DNA from: Microbacteriaceae bacterium
Lineage (GTDB): Bacteria; Actinomycetota; Actinomycetes; Actinomycetales; Microbacteriaceae
Assembly: GCA_003454135.1 (NCBI GenBank)
Contig: DMKW01000053.1
Location: forward strand, 1 to 10,716
Length of the DNA: 10,716 nucleotides
Direction: 5' to 3'
Part shown: in pieces, positions 6,983-10,716 of the stretch
How the letters are laid out: the number at the start of each line of letters is the position of its first letter
Numbering within the stretch: the first letter of the stretch is position 1
Made by a program: the position numbers and the translations under genes
Notes under the pieces: model-generated
What the model saw: the letters and a program-made list of their open reading frames with translations, nothing else
The model's database searches: none
What the model was told of the DNA's origin: nothing

Positions 6983-7884
6983 CAGTTCCCAGCCTGTCGA
7001 AGGTATCCGCAGGCCAACTCAGCGGGCGCGTCTCCGTGCGCGACGGGCTCACTGAGCGCGACGCGAAGCGCATCACGACGGCCGGTTATCACGCCCTCAT
7101 GATCATCGTGGTCGCGGCATATATTTTCCCTGTCGTCTGGGCCGCTTCGATGTCGCTGCGCACGGATGCGAACATGTTCTCGGCCGACCAACTGATCCCG
7201 CATCCGATCACCCTCGCGCATTATGAAAAACTGTTCACGGTCCTTCCCGACTTCTGGCGCTATTTCGGAAACACCGCGGTCATCGCCATCTTTGGTACGG
7301 CGGGAACGCTGTTCTCCAGCTCACTCGCAGGGTACGCGCTCGCCCGTTTCCGTTTCCCCGGACGCCAGGCATTGCTCGTGACCTTGCTTCTCACCCTGAT
7401 GGTGCCTGCGCAGGCGACGCTCATCCCGCAGTACGTGACTTTCCGCAACCTGGGTTGGATCGACACTCCGCTGCCGATCATCGTGCCGATGCTCTTCGGC
7501 ACAGCTTTTGCGAGCTTCTTCTTCAGGCAGTTCTTTCTGACGCTCCCCAGGGAACTCGAAGATGCGGCGTCGATCGACGGCGCGGGGTCATGGCGCACGT
7601 TCTTCAGCGTGATCGTGCCTCTTTCCGCACCGGCTTACCTTGCCATGGGCCTGTTGACCTTCGTGCAGCTGTGGAACAGCTTCTACGTGAACTCGATCTA
7701 TCTGTCGTCGCAGCAGAACTGGGTTCTCACGCAAGCGCTGCAGTCCATGGTCGGACGATACGACAGTCAATACGGGGAGATCATGGCCGGGGTCACCCTG
7801 GTCTCGCTCCCGATCGTCATCGCCTATCTCATCTTTCAACGCTGGATCGTTCGTGGCATCGCCATGAGCGGCCTCGCCAACTGA
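6979..7884 (+). CDS. Sugar ABC transporter permease, MalG/UgpE-like
   Basis: Second half of the CUT1 importer channel, partner of the preceding permease. The product has 301 residues: a cytoplasmic N terminus of about 35 residues, then about six membrane segments, beginning with ALMIIVVAAYIFPVVWAASMS. The ATPase-docking loop is LPRELEDAASIDGAGSWRTF; Asp195 replaces the Glu of EAA, a common variant, and Gly201 is present. The ending IFQRWIVRGIAMSGLAN resembles the conserved MalG-type C terminus (RGLTAGAVKG and similar). The start codon sits in the ATGA overlap, with AAGGAAG (6964-6970) 8 nt upstream. No ATP-binding subunit follows; a GH39 gene starts 27 nt later, so the ATPase must be encoded elsewhere, probably a shared MsiK-like protein. 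Confidence 0.94.
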   Translation: MTVPSLSKVSAGQLSGRVSVRDGLTERDAKRITTAGYHALMIIVVAAYIFPVVWAASMSLRTDANMFSADQLIPHPITLAHYEKLFTVLPDFWRYFGNTAVIAIFGTAGTLFSSSLAGYALARFRFPGRQALLVTLLLTLMVPAQATLIPQYVTFRNLGWIDTPLPIIVPMLFGTAFASFFFRQFFLTLPRELEDAASIDGAGSWRTFFSVIVPLSAPAYLAMGLLTFVQLWNSFYVNSIYLSSQQNWVLTQALQSMVGRYDSQYGEIMAGVTLVSLPIVIAYLIFQRWIVRGIAMSGLAN

Positions 7885-7911
7885 TTCAGCACCGCGAACA
7901 AAGGACCACCA

Positions 7912-9639
7912 GTGAAACCTGTTGTCAGTTCAGCAACCCTTGCCGTGGATTTCTCCATGCTCGAGGACTACCCGCTCTCGAAAGATCGCATTGGCCTCTT
8001 CAACTCCGGACTCGTGCCCTTCTCGACCTATGAGCGAGATGAGCGCTTCTTCGCAGAGAGTGGTGCGTCGCATTTGAGGATCGACCTTGGATGGGGCGCG
8101 GAATGGATGCCCTGGTCTCGCGAGGTCGTCGAATTGCGCGATGGCAAAGCGAGCTACTCCTTCGACGAAACGGACTCCATCGCGCGCGTCCTGGAGCGTA
8201 ACGGTGTAACGCCCTACTGGTCGTACTGCTACGCGCCCGTCGCCGCACGCGAGCCGGGACAGGACTGGCGCCATATGGCGGCCGACAACTCCGTCTGGGT
8301 CGACACCGTTCGTGCCTACGTGATCGGTGCCCGCCAACGGGGTGTGCGAATCGGCTATCACGAGGTCTACAACGAGCCGGATCTCCGGGACGAACGGACG
8401 GCGGAGCCGATCTTCTACGCAGGCGACCTCGAGGACTACCTCGACCTCTACCGGCAGACGGCCCTCGCCATTCGTGAAGCGGATCCACAGGCGAGGATCG
8501 GCGGCCCTGCCCTCGCCGCCGCATCGGTCAACGGTGAATGGATCAGGCGCTTCTTGGCGATGGTGCAGGAGGAACAACTTCCGTTGGACTTCCTGTCCTT
8601 CCATCATTACGGCACTTTTTCCGTGCAGAAGTCGATCGACACGGTGTTGGGAATTCTCGCGGAATTCGATGTATTCCAGCAGCTCGAACTTCACCTCAAC
8701 GAGTACAACTCCTTCGTGATCGACTATCCGCGGGGCGGTCCGCAGGATACGCATCTGCTGGGCGCGGCTTTTGCCGCCGACCTGCCGCGTCTCCTCCGCG
8801 TTTCTCCGCTGACGAGGGTCAGCTGGGCACAGTTTCTCGACAGCGGCCACGACAATTTCTCCGGGATGATCGACATCGAGGGAGCGGAGAAACCGCTGTA
8901 CCGGGTCTACCGCCTCTACCAGTCGATGCCGGTGGAGCGCCGCCGCGTGAACATCACGGGTCCGGAAGGCCTTGGCGCGATCGCGTCCAGCGATGGAGGG
9001 CGGTCGGCGGTGCTGGCGTGGAACCGGCACAGCGCGGGCCTGGAACTCCGGGTGGAGGTGGGAGCCATCCTGGAACGGGCTCGCATTACACTGGTTGGCG
9101 CCAACGGCAGCCCTGCGGCGGCGCAGGACATCGCGATTGTCGACGGGGCGATCGTGCTCACGCTGGAGCGTGGGGCCGTGGTCGGTATCGAACTCGGTTC
9201 GGAGGCGGCCGCCACCACGCGGCGGCTCGCCGAACGCGTCAATTACAGTTTCGTAAACCGCGCCGCGTCATCATGGATGGACGTCGACGAGGCGACCGCT
9301 ATCATCCGTTTCGGCACAGCCGACGTCGACAACGCCGTGTTGGTCGGGGGCGTCGAGGTGCCAGTGGCTGCTCTGACCGAATCACACGCGACGGTGGTCT
9401 TCGCCGATGGCAGCTCGGCACCGGGTTCCGTGATGCTGCGTATCGACCGCACCGATCCGTCCCGGACCACGTTTATCGGCGAAAACGCCAGCACGTTCGA
9501 CTGGTCCGCGCATATACCCGCTCGCGCCGTGCCCACCGGCATGGCGAGGGTCACGGCCGCCCTAATCGGGGCTCCCGCCGGGGCATTCGCTACAGTGCGT
9601 GTCGCGAGTTCCGCGGGAGTTGTTGCCAGTGTCCGATGA
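7912..9639 (+). CDS. GH39-like glycoside hydrolase (beta-xylosidase-type), cytoplasmic
   Basis: A retaining clan GH-A glycosidase, probably acting in the cytoplasm on the imported glycoside. The product has 575 residues and no signal peptide. The (beta/alpha)8 barrel spans roughly residues 20-310: HLRIDLGWGAEWM, GVTPYWSYCYAPVAAR, then VYNEPDL with the acid/base Glu155, FLSFHHYG, and LHLNEYNSF with the nucleophile Glu264. The 109-residue spacing of the two Glu suits GH39. A beta-sandwich typical of GH39 follows. The last ~140 residues (about 438-575) form a tail I do not recognise. GTG at 7912 is set by AAGGA (7901-7905), 6 nt upstream. GH39 includes beta-xylosidases, alpha-L-iduronidases and arabinose- or galactose-releasing enzymes, so the substrate stays open; GH51 or GH5-like membership is less likely. 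The next glycosidase starts inside its 3' end. Confidence 0.85.
   Translation: MKPVVSSATLAVDFSMLEDYPLSKDRIGLFNSGLVPFSTYERDERFFAESGASHLRIDLGWGAEWMPWSREVVELRDGKASYSFDETDSIARVLERNGVTPYWSYCYAPVAAREPGQDWRHMAADNSVWVDTVRAYVIGARQRGVRIGYHEVYNEPDLRDERTAEPIFYAGDLEDYLDLYRQTALAIREADPQARIGGPALAAASVNGEWIRRFLAMVQEEQLPLDFLSFHHYGTFSVQKSIDTVLGILAEFDVFQQLELHLNEYNSFVIDYPRGGPQDTHLLGAAFAADLPRLLRVSPLTRVSWAQFLDSGHDNFSGMIDIEGAEKPLYRVYRLYQSMPVERRRVNITGPEGLGAIASSDGGRSAVLAWNRHSAGLELRVEVGAILERARITLVGANGSPAAAQDIAIVDGAIVLTLERGAVVGIELGSEAAATTRRLAERVNYSFVNRAASSWMDVDEATAIIRFGTADVDNAVLVGGVEVPVAALTESHATVVFADGSSAPGSVMLRIDRTDPSRTTFIGENASTFDWSAHIPARAVPTGMARVTAALIGAPAGAFATVRVASSAGVVASVR
9615..9619 (+). promoter_or_regulatory. Ribosome binding site of the GH2 gene, inside the GH39 gene
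   Basis: GGGAG lies 9 nt before the GTG at 9629 and within the last codons of the GH39 gene. It decides the GH2 start and implies that ribosomes finishing the GH39 gene could reinitiate on the GH2 gene. Confidence 0.6.
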
Positions 9640-10716
9640 GCATCCACGTCCGCAGCTCACCAGGGAGCATTGGACCAACCTCAACGGATTATGGCAGTTT
9701 GCCGTGGACGAAGGCGACATCGGGCGACGCGAGGGCTGGCATCGCGATCCCGCGGTCTTCGACCGCGAGATCTTGGTTCCCTTCCCGCCAGAATCCGAGC
9801 TTTCAGGGATAGTCGAAGACGGCCTGGACGTCGTCTGGTATCGCAAGGCCGTGCGGCTGAGCGGGAGCGAGAACAGTACCAGGTTCATTCTGCATTTCGA
9901 GGCGGTCGACTACTCGGCGGAGGTCTGGGTCAACGGCCAGTATCTCGGGGGGCATGAGGGTGGTCAGACACGATTCAGCTTCGACATCACCGATGCCTTG
10001 GTCGACGGCCCGGAGCAGATCATTGTCTTAAGAGCGCATGATGATCACAGCGATTTAGAGCAACCGCGGGGGAAACAGGATTGGATGCCCGATCCCCACG
10101 TGATCTGGTATCGCCGTACGACAGGGATATGGCGAACGGTCTGGCTCGAGGAGCTTTCAGAACGGCACATTGCTTCCGTCGTCTGGTTGCCGATGGCCTC
10201 GCCGGGAAGCGTTGAGGTCGAAGTGCGCTTCGGCGGTCCTAGCGGGCCAGAGCTGGAATTGGAGCTTTCCTTCTCAGCCGACGGTGCAGCGCTGGCCCGG
10301 TCGTCGCACTCGGTGACCGCTGGAGTGTTGCGTGCGACCGTGCATCTGGAAGATCAGCGGCTCCATGCCGAGCCCGAAGAACTGTGCTGGTCGCCGGAAC
10401 ACCCCAGGCTCATTGACGTCGTGCTCCGGTTGCGCTCAGACGGTGACCTGATCGATGAAGCCCGGTCATATCTCGGGCTGCGAACGGTGGGTGCGGACGA
10501 CCGCGCATTCCTCCTCAACGGCAGGCCCTATTTTCTCCGATTGGTACTGGAGCAGGGATACTGGCCGAAAACGCACCTGGCTTCGCCATCGGAGGTCGAT
10601 CTTAAGAGGGAGGTGGAGCTGATCAAGAGCCTGGGATTCAACGGAATCCGCATGCACCAGGTCGTTGCCGATCCCCGGTTTCTCTATTGGTGCGATCGAT
10701 TGGGACTCCTGGTGTG
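9629..10716 (+). CDS. GH2-family glycoside hydrolase, N-terminal part, 3' end outside the window
   Basis: Probable second cytoplasmic glycosidase (beta-galactosidase, beta-glucuronidase, beta-mannosidase or related activity) acting with the GH39 enzyme. GTG at 9629 overlaps the GH39 gene by 11 nt. The frame then stays open to the window end (362 codons plus 2 bases). The protein starts MSDEHPRPQLTREHWTNLNG, close to the start of the GH2 jelly-roll domain (about residues 10-170), so no signal peptide is present. Recognisable family segments are WTNLNGLWQFAVD, VPFPPES, VWYRKAV, FEAVDYSAEVWVNGQYLGGHEGG, and PHVIWYRRTTGIWRTVWLE. An Ig-like domain follows (about 175-285), then the beginning of the catalytic barrel: FLLNGRPYFLRLVLEQGYW and LIKSLGFNGIRMHQ. 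The catalytic NE acid/base and Glu nucleophile lie beyond the window, so activity cannot be judged. Confidence 0.88.
   Translation, partial: MSDEHPRPQLTREHWTNLNGLWQFAVDEGDIGRREGWHRDPAVFDREILVPFPPESELSGIVEDGLDVVWYRKAVRLSGSENSTRFILHFEAVDYSAEVWVNGQYLGGHEGGQTRFSFDITDALVDGPEQIIVLRAHDDHSDLEQPRGKQDWMPDPHVIWYRRTTGIWRTVWLEELSERHIASVVWLPMASPGSVEVEVRFGGPSGPELELELSFSADGAALARSSHSVTAGVLRATVHLEDQRLHAEPEELCWSPEHPRLIDVVLRLRSDGDLIDEARSYLGLRTVGADDRAFLLNGRPYFLRLVLEQGYWPKTHLASPSEVDLKREVELIKSLGFNGIRMHQVVADPRFLYWCDRLGLLV

Noticed and set aside
8538..9812. 424-codon plus-strand frame crossing the GH39/GH2 junction
   Set aside because: Gly/Arg-rich translation without motifs. It overlaps the catalytic region of the GH39 gene and the GH2 start, which both have strong family signatures in other frames.
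1..10716. CRISPR arrays, tRNA or rRNA genes, insertion sequences, attachment sites
   Set aside because: I saw no regularly spaced repeats, transposase or integrase motifs, tRNA-like cloverleaf or rRNA sequence on either strand. Short RNAs cannot be excluded by eye.

Overview
The window is high-G+C DNA with every gene on the + strand. It reads as an actinobacterial chromosome, most likely Microbacteriaceae. Support for this comes from the aconitase-dxs neighbourhood, the actinobacterial wording of the Dxs motifs (KTGGHLGPNLGVVELT, TAAMLRPTGL), and the frequent 'ggatgc' codon pairs. The family assignment is inference from remembered protein and codon style, not from a search.

Region 1 (1-3306) is housekeeping. 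It holds the C-terminal half of a [4Fe-4S] aconitase (TCA cycle), followed 9 nt later by a complete dxs (first enzyme of the MEP isoprenoid pathway).

Region 2 (3307-10716) is a carbohydrate-uptake and degradation locus. In order it contains a LacI-family regulator, a 168-nt A+T-rich control region, a lipoprotein sugar-binding protein, two CUT1-type ABC permeases, a GH39-like glycosidase without a signal peptide, and the N-terminal 362 codons of a GH2 glycosidase that runs off the window. From the binding protein onward the genes are tightly packed (29-nt gap, 4-nt ATGA overlap, 27-nt gap, 11-nt overlap), so they probably form one operon. No ABC ATPase is present in the visible part, as is common for actinobacterial sugar importers that share an MsiK-type ATPase.

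The working model is that an oligosaccharide or glycoside is captured outside the membrane, imported intact, and cleaved in the cytoplasm by the GH39 and GH2 enzymes, with the adjacent LacI protein as the likely local repressor. The substrate cannot be read from the sequence. Xylo- or arabino-oligosaccharides and other plant-derived glycosides are possible.

The most interesting stretch is the control region at 4452-4601. A G+C-rich hairpin follows the regulator gene. After it comes a promoter-like pair (TTGCCA, 17 nt, TAAATA), whose -35 lies inside a 14-bp palindrome centred on CACGTG. A second CACGTG copy lies in the spacer, and a different, perfect 20-bp palindrome falls where transcription would start. 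I see no transposon, CRISPR array, RNA gene or clearly novel system. The locus looks like a well-formed but fairly ordinary sugar-utilisation cluster with an unusually rich operator region.
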